Shown: positions 11,251 through 23,450, numbered from the stretch's first letter. The stretch is DNA of 64,000 bases from Saururus chinensis (GCA_035235625.1 CP141141.1:124001-188000), one strand, 5' to 3'. Numbers and translations: made by a program. Notes: generated from the sequence alone by a model not told the origin.

Positions 11251-11904
11251 GTCTAATTTTGGCCCAACAAATTTTTGTAATTTATATTAGGTACCACAAA
11301 CCTTGGGCAATCGTGTCTTAACCCTTATCCTATTTTTTCCAATGAATCCCATGCCCCTTTTAAATAAATAAATGGAAGGATATTTTCCCTTACAGAAACT
11401 GACTATTTTGTCTAAAATGAAGACCCGAATACCTGTTTGCAAACAAAAACGTGGTTTACCATTTTTTCCTTTTGTTGAAAAGAAGTATAAATTTCTATTG
11501 AAGAGTAACAAGAGCATTATGGTCAAAAATCCTGTACGACTCCCATTTAGTGTATTTTACAAACATCATAACCTCTTTTGGAAATTATGCTAACTATTTG
11601 TATCTAGCCATGAAGATATTAAATAAAGAGCAAGAATAAACCTTACGGAATGCTAACAAATCCGCCAGAGATGATGCTTTTCGGTGTTCATACCCTAATG
11701 TCATCCAATAAAGTTTGCTGATTCACAACAAAGAAAGCAAAAAAGTTAAAAATATACATAATGCTTTCAACTAGGAACAATGGAGAACATTATTATTGAG
11801 ATCACATTTTGGTCCATTCGGCATTATGTTTCGGCACTTGAACAGCTTGAAGGCATAAATGGTTGATTTTAAATATTATCCATGTCATATTACAAACCAG
11901 GTTC

Positions 11905-13791
11905 TGATGCAACCAATATGTAAAAAATGATGAATTTTTTTTATCAGATCAAATATCTTTCTCCTCCAAGGGTTCAATTCCTCTAATGCTCTCAGGACAC
12001 CTGCAAAACATTACAAGTGTCCATTAAGCCACCATTTACTATGCCACCACGATCCAGTTAAAGCTAAATGGATACTAGCATACCTTCATGAACCTTTTCA
12101 AACACTCTAGGCATGCCAGCAAATAAGGTTGGCTTCAACTCAATAAGATCATCCCTAATAGCATTCATATCCTTCATAATTATTTTTTTTTTATAAAATG
12201 TCACATTGGCTGGTCAATCAAGAAATTTAAAAAAAAAACATTAAGAAACAATGATTAGAAGTCGAGACCCCTTGATCGTAACCAAAGGAAGCACCCTTTT
12301 GGAAGAAGTATTCTTCTACTTTTTGGTCAAGAATATGAGCCAATGGAAGAAAAGATAGGTAGATATCATCCACTGTCATCTATTAAGAGAATAGTAAGGT
12401 GACTCTGCAATCCAGTCTACGTGGAACATTAAAAAAACAAGACTAACTCAACACATTACATTGTTAGTGCACTCCCAGGATAAGTTGCCGCCCATTTTTT
12501 AATCTCCAAAGCAAGGTGGCTTGTAGGAGAATTATGTCCTTGTTTAGCCTCCCGAAAATGCTATGTAAAGTTGATACTCATAAGAGGCCACCCTATTCCA
12601 TTGAAAGGACTGGTCCATCATGCTAGCATTTTTCTCCAATTGAGACTATAAAGTTGACATATGCCTAGCATTTTGCATGAGCAATCTTGTTCGGCAGTTT
12701 GCAAGAATTTCAAACAATAGCCCGAAATGTCAATTTATGTGCTAATATCATATAAGCAGGTTGTACCATGTGGGCATCTTTTAAAACTGTTAACTATCAA
12801 TGTCCAAGGTTGCCAATTTATGGTAGCCATTGAGTTGAATAAGGTGTATGGTTTTTACTATTGATTTTCCTTATCTAACAGCTTAAGCTTTTAGGAAAAT
12901 TGGTTACTAAAATGGTTAAGAGCAGGTTCCCTTCCCTAAGGGCTTATGCTTTTAGGAAAAGAAGTGAACTACTATTTCCACCAAAAAGAGGTCCTGAAGA
13001 ACACAATGAGCATAGACAACAATTATGGACAAGTTGTGGAGGAAATTTTCAGTGATTACCTTGTCCTCTATTTGTTCCATGAACAGATCCATTGCTGTTA
13101 ACATAGTGTGCAATGTTGTCATGTGGCAAAATAACACCTTTCGGATCTCCGCTGGTGCCACTTGTGTACATTATTGTGAATATATCATGCGAATGAGGTG
13201 GATGTAGTTCTATGGGATTTTCTTTTCCCTGCATGGAAGAATAATGTTAAACTTACAAAATACATATAAACATGCCTAAACAGCTGCAACTTCTATAATA
13301 ACCCGGAAGAAAAAAACTTCTGAAGGCATGTTATGTGTCATTTATCATTACTGTATTTCCCAATAATAGGATGATAATTAAGAGAAATGATTGAATAAGA
13401 TGCTGGTTTACATTCTATGTAAAACAACAAAAACAGTGGAAAAGAAGAAATGATATTGTTTTATATAGCTGTAAAACCAATAAAAAAAACTTAGTAAACC
13501 AAACCATATTCCGAAATTCATTCTAGGAGTAAGCTCTAATCCCCAGTGCAGACATATTATCCTTCTGCTCCCTTGTAAAGTTAGTGAAGCAAACCTCCAT
13601 TGTCACTATCCATTCAGGGCAGTTTGAACCATAAATTCCAACACTGGAACCCTATAATACATGTTAGAATCAATCAAACAGCCAAAAAAGAAAAATGGGA
13701 AGTTGAAAGGTTTTGTAAATCACTCATGCTTACTGGTTCAGCACAGACACCCTTAGAGCAGAACCAATGTCAAGAACTTCATCAAAGACTC
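11905..13791 (-). pseudogene. Long-chain acyl-CoA synthetase (LACS) pseudogene, middle exons
   Basis: A row of exons of a plant LACS, which activates fatty acids as CoA thioesters. In order on the minus strand: 13791-13735 (ESFDEVLDIGSALR-like), 13651-13595 (VGIYGSNCPEWI), 13228-13060 ([15 protein letters not shown], the AMP-binding P-loop, then [10 protein letters not shown]), 12379-12269 (TVDDIYLSFLPLAHILDQ, EEYFFQKGASFGY), 12171-12084 (NAIRDDLIELKPTLFAGMPR, VFEKVHEG) and about 12003-11905 (LRALEELNPWRRKIFDLI). Splice sites flanking the exons are mostly canonical. It is broken: the reading frame shifts within the P-loop exon (between DNIAH and DLFMEQ), the PLYDTLG exon expected before the P-loop was not found, and both protein ends are missing. 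It is a DNA-level fragment, not a retrocopy. Confidence 0.88.
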
Positions 13792-14670
13792 CTGAATTAT
13801 TGTAAGCCCCTCAATACTCACACAACAAAACAACTAAAAAAACAGAAAAAAGGTACCTGATCCTCCAAAACTGAGCATGGACTGCCTACTCATGAAGAAC
13901 CAGCAGAGAGTTGTACATGAACCATGTAAATCCATCAAAATACAACCTTGTAAGTAAGATATTAAATATAGGAGAAAACTATGTAACAACTATTTATCTC
14001 AAATTGCAGGGTGAAAGCTACACATTGAGAACCCTAAGTACAACTCAACACATAATTTACATAAAACAGAGAGACGTAAGTTCTTACAGTTTGGAAGTGG
14101 CCAACTTGATGTACTGTGTCTACAAGATGAGCATTCATGGATTGGAACTGCTTGCATTTGATTATCATAATCTACTGCTATGAATTATAATATTTAACTT
14201 TCCAAAAAACTTATCTAATTGTATACAACAATATAAATTAAAAAAAGCATGGTGCAGTGGACTAAACTCTGTGCCTAGAGAACTCTTGGAGGAGGGAACC
14301 TGATATAAATTATTGAACATAAGAAAATGTAATACAATCTGCCTTTTCACTCATAACAATAATTGAAAATATTGATGTCCACAATGCAAATGCAATCAAT
14401 TACTCAAATCATTTCAGAAGAAAGAGAGACCAAAACTTTCATATCCAATTCAAATATTGGTGGCCAAGATAAAACATAATTCATACAAACTAGACCACAA
14501 GTTTGTCTAGAGCTTGACGACCTTTCAACAGCTAATATTACATCTGCAATAAAAATTGTAATAATTTTAGAATTTTCCCATAATAATGTAAAAAGTAATA
14601 TACTAGTAGGCATATGCATAACATATATTAACTTGAATGATGGCTGAGATTAGGACTAAGCATTACGTTA

Positions 14671-16150
14671 GCATTAGTGACGCTTGCATCGTTGCTCCCT
14701 CATGAATTCCATAAGCATGTTAATTTGAGTTTGTTGTTCCTGAATTTGACTTTGTTGTTGTTGCGCTTGGGATTGTCGTTCCTGAATTTGAGATTGTTGT
14801 TCCTGAATTTGTCTTTGTTGTTCTTCAATATGGATTTCTTGACGTTCAAGACATTCTTTATATTCTTCAATCATTACACGCGCTTAAGAAGCTAACCTTT
14901 CTTCCATTTAGGCTCTTTGAGTAGCATTTTCGAGCTGCGAAGACATCTCTCATCTTGATGGAGACACCAGGGCCACCTCACCTTTTCCAAGACCACGCAC
15001 ATAATTCTTAAGTTCCCCTATAATCTGAAATGATATCTGGTCTTCAGTTATCCTTATGCCCACTCGTCTTAACTTGATGGATCATCGTGAGCTTTAATCA
15101 TTTTATTTTGCAATTACAAATGTCTAATGAAATCAATGTAAACAATTAAAGTTATGATATCAATACATGCAAACTAATCAATAACTAAGTCTTACATGCA
15201 AATCATGAGCCTCATTGCTGATCCAATCACCTTTTCTTGTTGAGAAGTGGTTTTCTTTGTAAAAATCAATCATACTAAATTGATGTTCCTCATTCTCATT
15301 ACGCTTATGTTGTCTCATTCAAGGGTAAGTAAAAAGATAGGTGCAACAAATAAATATAAAGTGAAGCCCATAGATAAAACTAAGATGTTGTAAATATTAC
15401 TAGCTCCTCCAAGTAACATACAAATGGTTTTGAACCTTCAGAATGTTTGATTTTCATTTCTTGTTGGTTCCTCTTAGCTGCAGAACTAATATCCTGCATT
15501 GAAATTTAAACTTATTCTAAGAACAATGTAACATCGTATTAGCAAAATAAACATGAAAAAGAAGACTCATAGTCCATACCTCAAATTCCTTCAATGCAAA
15601 CCTATCACAAATTCTTTCTCATTTGTCTGAGATAATAGTATCATATGGATTGGCTTTCGTTGTAGCTAAATCTCTATGTGTTTTGAAGTGTTTGTGCATG
15701 TGATATCTAAAGTCTTTGAACCTCTCTGCGAATATCCTATTAAGTGCATTCATAACATGACCAGGGTCTCCATGTAATTCGAATATTTCCTAATAAATTG
15801 TATAAACGATTAAAGAAACAATATGTATGGTACTAAGAGTTAGTAAAAGGATAAATAAATTTTGTAATGAAATCCACCTTATGCTTATCATGCATTAACT
15901 CTTTATTTGGCTTTGGCACGTGTCTCCAATCAGAAATAATGTCTCCCTTATCATCTATCAAGGATACATTATATCGGCATATGAGCCATGCTTCGCGTGT
16001 TAATTTGGCACATTCACTGCTTATTGGTCTCCACTTATCACTGGGAATTTCAACATGTATTTTCCCTTTCTTTCACAAAAATTCATGCAACGATCTATTG
16101 ACTGCCTTTTCACAACCTCTTTTTTGTGAAGATCCTATAAAAAAAGACGT
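14671..16150 (-). mobile_element. Relic of plant transposase-like protein (Ptta/En/Spm, Transposase_24 type)
   Basis: A spliced CACTA-associated protein relic. Minus-strand pieces in order: 16150-15878 (GKIHVEIPSDKWRPIS, EAWLICRYNVSL, ISDWRHVPK), 15790-15582 (RFKDFRYHMHKHFKTHRDL), about 15490-15400 (AAKRNQQEMKIKHSEGSKPF), about 15322-15196 (FYKENHFSTRKGDWISNEA) and about 15090-14674 (IGELKNYVRGLGKGEVA, then a Gln-rich coiled coil made of repeated QIQEQQSQ units, 14674-14874). The YVRGLGKG and Gln-rich tail are characteristic of this family. Several in-frame stops are present (in the first, second and last pieces), so it is inactive. Its neighbour at 17755-18270 may be another part of the same element. 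Confidence 0.8.
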
Positions 16151-16259
16151 TATATAACATAACATATTATAACAAGACATATAGAGAGATTACATGCATC
16201 ACAAGAAGAAACAAGAAAAAATAGCATATTGATAACTTGTCGAATGATTGACAAAAAAA

Positions 16260-16313
16260 TTATTTTTGTTGTTTTATTTATAAAAATGAGTGTAAAAATC
16301 TCAGGGCATTACA
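16260..16313 (+). mobile_element. Short LTR 3'-end fragment
   Basis: ATGAGTGTAAAAATCTCAGGGCATTACA resembles the last bases of LTR A (AAAAATCTCGGGCGTTACA). Only this end is recognisable, so it is a truncated remnant on the plus strand. Confidence 0.4.
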
Positions 16314-17754
16314 AATTCATTTGTACAAAACTTATTTTAAAAATTTTAATTTATATTTAGCCCTTCACGTTAAACTTTATTGATGGTGTTAACACCATTA
16401 GACCATGATTTGCACATCTCGGGTTGTGTCGAGCACATATTTTTCTACATACGACCCGACACATATTAATTTTTCTAATAAAGTGCACTTACTAATAATA
16501 ATTCATACTAGTTAAGGTTAGTGAGTGAATTCATGGATGTATTATGGAGGTGAACTCATTTATTTAATTACATCTACAACTCATTTAAGTAAAATAGTAA
16601 ATTTGTAGCTATTGGTTGGATCTTATCTAAGGACTACTGAGAAAGGTAACCTTCATCGCATAGAGCTCTAAGAAAAAAATTCCAACGGGCCCAAGATTAT
16701 AAGAAACAAACATCAAGAGTGTAAGTTGCAATCCTGAGAAGTGTGGGGCACATAGTGGGGCTCACTAAAACAATACAAAATAACAACCCTATTTCACTTC
16801 TCATTTGATAGAGCTCGACAAGACAAATTTAAGCTACCAAAATTGTACAAATCCAAGTTCAAGAGTGCAAGAATGGCCTCAAGAAGGTGAGATGGAGAAA
16901 ATAGGCGAGTAGGGCCTACTTTACATTATTGACTCCATTTTTATTTTAATTAAAACATATCATAAGATATTAGGGATATATAACTAATTACTGCAATATT
17001 ACTATTTTATTGTCAATTCTAAGACAAAACCCTATAATTCACATAATGTCTTCTTTTTTACATGCTTATCCTGTACGGAGTTGAACATCAACATCATATG
17101 ATTATGGTTAGAATGCATATAATTAAGATAATTTTCTTCAAAATTTTGAGATAATTTAGACATAATTATGCCGGTGGGTCCTAATAATTTAATTATTTCT
17201 ACATAAATATTAAAAGTAGCTTATATTGTAATTACACAACCTATTTATATGATCCTTGTGCACGTATGCACAAACCTATAATATTCAGGGGGCAGGTGGG
17301 TTTGAATCACCCGCCCCTTGATCTAATGTTAGCCATCATCTCATGATTTGATGGTTCACATCGTGTTGAACACATATTTTTTAAATATATACGACCCAAC
17401 ACATTTAACATGAAACTTTCAATAAAATAAAAAGTTGAACAGATCTAAAAAACTCTCAAATAATTCAATATATATTATGGTGTCCGAATTACCTATTGTG
17501 GTCTCAAATATTTAAACAATTGGGCGTATCTACCCACCGACCTATGGTGCTTTGCCTCTTTTTTGCCCTTTACCAGGCCATAATTTGGCCACTTGGCACA
17601 TCAGGGCAGCTTTTTTGGCACAGGGGATATGAATATTCAAAAATGCTCAAACAACCGTACCTATAACATGTAAAAGATAAAAATCAGTATGTTGTAACTT
17701 CCTTATAATCATGTAAATATAATTATGTACAAAGTATAAAATACTTGTAGGACA
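16314..17754. repeat. AT-rich DNA with a diverged direct repeat (16402-16490 and 17341-17430)
   Basis: No gene is seen. Two stretches share GA(T/G)TTG..CACAT, GTGT(C/T)GA(G/A)CACATATTTTT and ATACGACCC(G/A)ACACAT in the same orientation about 940 bp apart. They could be the long terminal repeats of a small decayed element or a segmental duplication. Nothing else is recognised. Confidence 0.4.
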
Positions 17755-18270
17755 AATGTTGCTCCAATCAATGATCCATAGCCCTCAAACTTGCCTGCCC
17801 CCTTCAACATAATCTTCCTATGGAGGGTTGAGGCTGAAACTACTAAAATGTCATAACAGCCTACAACCAGTCATACTGATGGAGGTTGCCCATGTCTTCC
17901 ACCAAGTCAACTAACTCGTTCTTGACCACATTGTTGGTGTGAGGAAATAGGAGGCATGCAAAAATGTACAAATCTTGCACAATCCTCCATCGATTTAGAG
18001 TCAGTCTTGGAAGCTAACACGTCGAGGGTCTTCTCAATTTTAGACCTTTTAAACTTTTTCTTCCCAAAATGACACTTACAAAAAGCACCCCTCTCCTCCC
18101 GTTCCTAGGCAAAGACCACCTGATCACCCCCCATCTTTAGGCCAGTGATGAGGGCCACATCCTCCAGAATGAAGTCCACTATGTGCCCCTTGAATGTGAC
18201 CCCAGGTTGGGCCTTAGTCCAATAACCCAAAATTACTTTGAAGAGTGACGCCTGACAAATGATCGTTATG
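17755..18270 (-). mobile_element. DUF1985 / plant-mobile-domain-like transposon protein relic
   Basis: On the minus strand about 170 codons read as a transposon-borne protein: FKGHIVDFILEDVALITGL followed by KMGGDQVVF, ERGAFCKCHFGKKKFKRSK and FVHFCMPP. The xDVALITGLKxG core matches the DUF1985/plant-mobile-domain type carried by MULE and CACTA elements. In-frame stops and a frame change in the second half show it is broken. It lies upstream, in the same orientation, of the Ptta-like relic. Confidence 0.55.
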
Positions 18271-19720
18271 TGTTAAGACTCAGAAGAGAATAGTAGGGTT
18301 GTGCAATTTAGGAGAAGAGATTGAGAGGGCGAGATGGAAACTGAGAGGAGGGTTAAGAGGGAGATCAGTCGAAAAGAGGGAGATCGAGAGAGAAAGAGAG
18401 TCGGGGAGAGAGAGAAAAAAAAAGATTAAGGCAAATATTACTTCGTTAATTCTTGATTACAAAGTAAATGCCTAAATAGGCTGCCCTAACGCACTAGGCT
18501 ACATAAGAAAACCCATATGGATACATAGACATTAACATAACTAATTCTAATCAAAACCAAAGCAAATCCTACAACAACTCAAATAAACTTACTAGCCTAC
18601 TCACTAATTTCCTAACTAACACATTATTATGGGTCATAACATTATGGCATCCAACAATCAAATGAAGGGGGTTTGTCAAACAAGGTTCTTCACCTCTCGG
18701 AAGGTAGAGAGTATGTTGACCGACTTTGCTAGTTCTGAGGGGGTGCAAGGGACTTTTACTGACTCCCGCCTATTTCTTTGTGACCCTTCCATAGGGCCTG
18801 AGCCCCTTTTCTTCAATTCAAGAACTTCTGCATCAATACATACCCAAAGATGAGTAAGAAGGTACATAGACATATAATAAAAGTGTTGAATATAGCCCCG
18901 TGAATAACATAGCCATGTTTAAAAGGTACATAGCCATAAAATTCAAGATCATACGAGTATAGCTGAAAAAATTTAAATTCAAGAATCAATTGTATTTAGG
19001 AATCTTTTAAAATGAAGCAGAAAATTATTATAGTTGGTGAAACAAACATCTTGCTGAAACGTTATAGCAATAATGTTAAATCCTTATACCTTTAATGCTA
19101 AAACGTTTATAACAATAATGCTACAACATTTTAGCTATTATGCTATAACAATTTACCAATAATGCGGAAAGGTTGTAGTAATAATGTTTTTATAATGTGA
19201 CATATAATTCAATTATAGATAATAGGATTAACATTTGCAATATTGCTAAAGCATTAGCAATAATGCTAAAACATGAGCAATAATCCTAATACATATGCAA
19301 TAATACTAACACATCAACAATAATCCTAAAAGTTTTTAATCTTAGGGATTAAAAAAAATCTACTTAATTTACTCACCATGATATAGGGATTCGACGAATG
19401 GAAGCCTACTGTGGAGAATACGTTAACTATTTTTGAAACCTCAAAAAGCACATTGATAAAGTTAAAATGTTGTCAATAATTAGTAGCATTTATATTTTAC
19501 AATAGGGAATAACAACCAAAAACCTGCAGATAAAAGCCCAATAAAAATGACAACTTTATATATAATAAAGGCAAAAAATTTTGTATGCTTCTTTGCAATG
19601 TAAACGTCATATAAGGCTACAATTAACATACATAGATGGAAGACATAAACCCCATATATATAATGAAGCTTAAGATTAACAAAAAAAAAATAAGATAGAG
19701 TCATCTATAATTAGGGAAAC
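18271..19720. other. AT-rich DNA, no gene recognised
   Basis: Begins with a purine-rich GAGAGA tract (18300-18425), then AT-rich DNA. Around 19040-19330 there is a loose succession of AATGCTA(A/T)AAC(A/G) words (AGCAATAATGCTAAAACAT and variants). No open frame here resembles a known protein. Confidence 0.5.
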
Positions 19721-20015
19721 TGTGGAGGAACATAACCGAGATCGTCTCCGACGCAAGGCTAGCACTGACAATTATGCCACTGGTAGAAGCATTTTGGGGG
19801 GCGTAGGGCAGCAAATGTTCTAAAAAAGAACGCCACTGTGGAGGAATAGAACCCAGATCATCTCCTATGCAAGGCTAGCACCGGTGATTATACCATCAGC
19901 CGAAGAATTTTAGGGGCGATTAGGGTTGCGGATTTTGAAAAGAAGGACGTTATGGAGGAACAAAACAAAGATAATTTCTTACGCAAGGCGATTAAGGATC
20001 TAGGGGAAGAGGAGG
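19721..20015 (+). repeat. Tandem repeat, unit about 115 bp, about 2.6 copies
   Basis: Units start at about 19724, 19840 and 19954 with GGAGGAA(C/T)A, followed by (G/A)AGATC(G/A)TCTCC, GCAAGGCTAGCACC and GAAG(C/A)ATTTTGGGG-like words. The third copy is partial. It sits immediately left of the small hAT-type element. Confidence 0.7.
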
Positions 20016-20078
20016 AAATGAATATGCAATTTCGTATGTTTATGGTCACCTGAGGAAGAGGAGTGTGGACGTTAGGTC

Positions 20079-20600
20079 TAGGGGTGTAAACGGACGGACA
20101 TGAACGCGAACAAGGCATGTTCGCAATCGTCCATTTTTACACGGACCAAGTGCTTGTCCGTCCATATTTGTCCATGACGGACACGGACGGACACAGACGG
20201 AATGAAGGAGAAAGTTTAACATATACTCATTTGTTCTTAAATTAAGGGTGGTTAATAAAAAAATAATTAAAAAATAAGTTATAATAATAATAAGATAGTC
20301 TAATCTAATTAATAAATAAATAAATAATGATGTTATAAAAGACATGTGAGAGTATAATATATATTTTTTACAATTTTGTTGTGAAGATTAACTATGTAAC
20401 ATAAATTAGTAATTTAGTATAAAGTAAAAATAATAATAATAAAATATATAGTTGGCAGACACAGACGGTTGCGGACACAGCTAACCCTTGTCCATATCCA
20501 TTCGTATTTGGGATGGACAAAAATCAATATTGTCTATTTTAGTACGGACGGACGTGGATGCATATAAATACCAGATAAATAAATACCATTTACACCCCTA
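20079..20600. mobile_element. Non-autonomous hAT-type element, 522 bp
   Basis: Starts TAGGGGTGTAAAC and ends TTTACACCCCTA, giving 12-bp terminal inverted repeats. It is flanked by GTTAGGTC (20071-20078) and GTCAGGTC (20601-20608), an 8-bp duplication with one mismatch, as expected for hAT. Subterminal arms carry many copies of ACGGAC/GTCCGT around an AT-rich core. No coding capacity. Confidence 0.82.
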
Positions 20601-20608
20601 GTCAGGTC

Positions 20609-21036
20609 TGACCGGCGAAAGAAGAGGAAGCCGAGTTAAAAATGCAACATGGCAAGCTCGCCTGACCTTAAACCCGAATTAAAAGTAAAAATGCGATCCG
20701 AGTTGCATTTTGGGTTAAAAAGTGAGCCCAAAGTCACTAAACTTACCTGCCCCAATAAGCGACCTGGCGCCTGTTATTGGGCACTCTCACCCATTCCGGT
20801 GAGAGTGCAGCACATCCGAACCAGGAAATTAATTAATTCATCCAAGCACTTACGTGTTCCTGTCACACATTGTGGCCGACACAAGTAGGGTAGGCAGGTC
20901 ACAAAAAATTTCAATTACATCAATCATTCATGAAAATGGTAGATTGGTAGGAAAGGAAAGCAGCTAGCGGTGAGCTCGCCATCTCTCTTGATTTGGCCAT
21001 CTGCTGTTGGCCGGCGATCGTTGGGTTGAATCAGCA
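20609..21036 (+). promoter_or_regulatory. Upstream region of the EUL-lectin gene
   Basis: About 430 bp between the hAT-type element and the lectin start. It contains a TTGCATTTTGGGTTAAAA / AAAAATGCAAC inverted pair at about 20640-20720 and CACTCTCACC..GGTGAGAGTG (about 20782-20808), a perfect inverted pair. No convincing TATA box was seen. Regulatory function is inferred only from position. Confidence 0.35.
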
Positions 21037-23360
21037 ATGGATCTCCCGTTCGGCCACCATAAGCACCACCATCAGGCAAGGGGCGAGCAGGAGGAGGAGA
21101 TGCCGGAAGAGCGACCAAGGCGTCATCCACCTGCGTTTGCAGCTTTTGAGGGGGAAGGAGAAGGCTTCCCTCCACCCTCCGCCGTGTACCATGAGCAGCA
21201 CGTCCCCGGATTCCCGACCAGGAGAGAAGAGTACCAACAAGGCGAATTCGGGAGCCAACACGGATTTGTGGCACCACAGTCTCACTCTCGTCACCAGGGT
21301 GATTGGGGTGGTGGATCAGAAGAAGAGCCGCCGCAGAACTTTGGGGTGGGATCCTATGACTATGCTGAGGCTGTTGATGATGGGCCACGACGAGTGTACC
21401 AGCGACCCCCTCCTCCATCTGATTACTCTGACCCACGCCCGCCTCCCTATTCGTCGTCGTCTCCTTCTTCTGTCCACGTGCAGCATGTGGCTCACGAGAC
21501 GTTTCCGGACTCGCAATCAGAACAGGAGGAGCATCGTCACAACCCCTTTTCCTTTTTCCACCGCCACAGTGGCCGTGGCAGTGGCGCTTCTGGTGGGCTG
21601 GAGACTAAGCCCACTGTCCGTGTTTTCTGCCAGGCGGAGGAAAACTACTCCCTCACTATCAGAGACGGCAAGGTCGTTCTTGCCAGGGCTGATCCCAGCG
21701 ACGAATTCCAGGCAATTCTTACCATCTACTTTACTACCTTTTTACATGCTCCATTCTTTCCCCTTCAATTTCTGCATCTAAGCTGGCGCTTGTAGGTTCT
21801 CCCCCCTACGGACTACTCCTTCTGTTCCATATTACTAGCTACATTTGAATGAAAAAAAATAGTAGTGGCTTTTATTGAATGGCGAAACCCACATCCAAGA
21901 CGACGAGGGGAAATAAGCTTATGATACTCTTTTATAAGTACCCTACTACTTGAATTGAACAAAATAAAGTTATTAATATGGAACTAACTTTTTGCCAAAT
22001 GGATCTATTAATTTAGGACGGAGGGAGTATTATTTATGGATTTGCCTTTTTGCTTCTGGTTTTGTAGCATTGGATCAAAGATGAGAAATATAGTACGAAG
22101 GTGAAAGATGAAGAAGGGTTTCCTAGTTTTGCTATCGTGCATAAAGCTACTGGTCAGGCCTTGAAGCACTCGATTGGTGCCACTCATCCTGTAAGACACC
22201 ATTCAAACTTGACTCAACGTGTTTTCATCGTCTATCTGATACTGTCTCTTTTAAGACACACATACTCATCCAATTTATAGGTTTCCTGTGCAGATGGCAA
22301 TTACTCACTTGTTATGTCAATTGAGCAGTTCTCATGCTTTCACTGACAACTTAGTCAATACTTCATCCACCATGCAACTTACTTTCCAGTTTGTTGTCTG
22401 TCTACTGATGTGTGGATTTTCTTTATGTTTTCAATCACTTACTATGTCCTTTATTTGTGGAGTATGACACTTTCCTAGGGTGGGCAATGTGTATCTCTTT
22501 TTGTGTTGCTTCATGGCAATTCGCCCATTCCCAGGACTTGGATCGAACTAGTAGTCCTCCGATACAAGGGTTTAATTTCCTGACTGTCTGATTTTATTCC
22601 CTTTATAGATGCTATGTTAGTTTCCAACGTGGGCTGGTGGTGGAGGCTGCAAGGGTTATCAATTTCATTAATGGTTTTAAATAACTTTACATTATGTCGG
22701 CAAAGATGTGGTGGCTCTGTGTCATAACTCATATCACTTGCTGCGTATTCATCTTTGCACTCTGGCAAGATGAATGATATCCCTGCATTGTTCCATCTTC
22801 TTTTTTTAGCGTTCTATAATCTGCTACTGCGAGTTCAAAATTTTGAGATAGCACTGTGACCTCAGTGTTTGTGCCTCTGATCCACTAGATACTAGGAAAT
22901 GTTTACCTTCAAGTTTTAACTCATTATGTTATGAACTGACAAATGAAGGTTGAATTTATTTTATTTGCTAACACCAAACCATAAGCAAATAATGCGGTTC
23001 AGTCATTCAATGATGCTTGAAATACTTGTCCATACACTTGGATTTTGTCAAAATTTAATTTGAAACAGTAAATGTAAAAAAATCCTTTCCTAAAAAACTT
23101 TGCAGGTTCAACTCTGTCCATATGATTCTGATATTCTTGATGAGTCTGTACTGTGGACGGAGAGCAAGGAGATCAGTGCTGGCTTCAGAGCCGTCAGGAT
23201 GGTAAATAACATACGCCTGAATTTTGATGCATTCAATGGGGATAAGAACCACGGAGGGGTTCATGATGGAACCATTCTTGTGCTTTGGGAGTGGAAGAAA
23301 GGAGAGAACCAGAGGTGGAAGATTGCTCCTTATTGTGAGTACTCTAGATTGAACTGCTGA
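21037..23360 (+). CDS. EUL-domain (Euonymus-lectin type, EULS) protein
   Basis: Nucleocytoplasmic carbohydrate-binding lectin of the EULS type with one C-terminal EUL domain. Exons are 21037-21711, 22068-22190 and 23106-23360, all joins phase 0, about 350 residues. The start MDLPFGHHKHHH is preferred to an in-frame ATG 10 codons upstream because family members begin this way with a His run. Residues 1-185 are a disordered Pro/Glu/His-rich leader. The EUL domain begins TVRVFCQAEENYSLTIRDG and continues ADPSDEFQ, HWIKDEKYSTKVKDEEGFPS, HSIGATHPVQLCPY, SVLWTESKE, GFRAVRMVNNIRLN, GDKNHGGVHDGT, VLWEWKKG and NQRWKIAPY, so it is complete. Intron 1 has a CAG/GCAATT donor (GC-AG type) and hosts a Stowaway MITE. 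The last codons (CEYSRLNC) overlap a TGTGAGT donor-like site at 23334, so a further terminal exon is possible. Appears functional. Confidence 0.94.
21816..22027. mobile_element. Stowaway MITE (Tc1/mariner), 212 bp, in lectin intron 1
   Basis: CTCCTTCTGTTCC at the left end and GGACGGAGGGAG at the right end form the Stowaway inverted terminus (CTCCCTCCGTCC). Flanking TA dinucleotides (21814-21815 and 22028-22029) are the target duplication. The element lies between the GC donor and the exon 2 acceptor. Confidence 0.85.
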
Positions 23361-23450
23361 GTGATAAATGTCATGTTTTGAGATATTATGTTTTTCTATG
23401 CATAATTTGTTGATTGAGCTGCTGAATGATGAATGCCATATTTTGAGATA

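Noticed and set aside
20993-21781. 262-codon plus-strand frame overlapping the lectin exon
   Set aside because: It is a shadow of the lectin first exon in another frame; the lectin frame has the conserved EUL-domain start and correct splicing.
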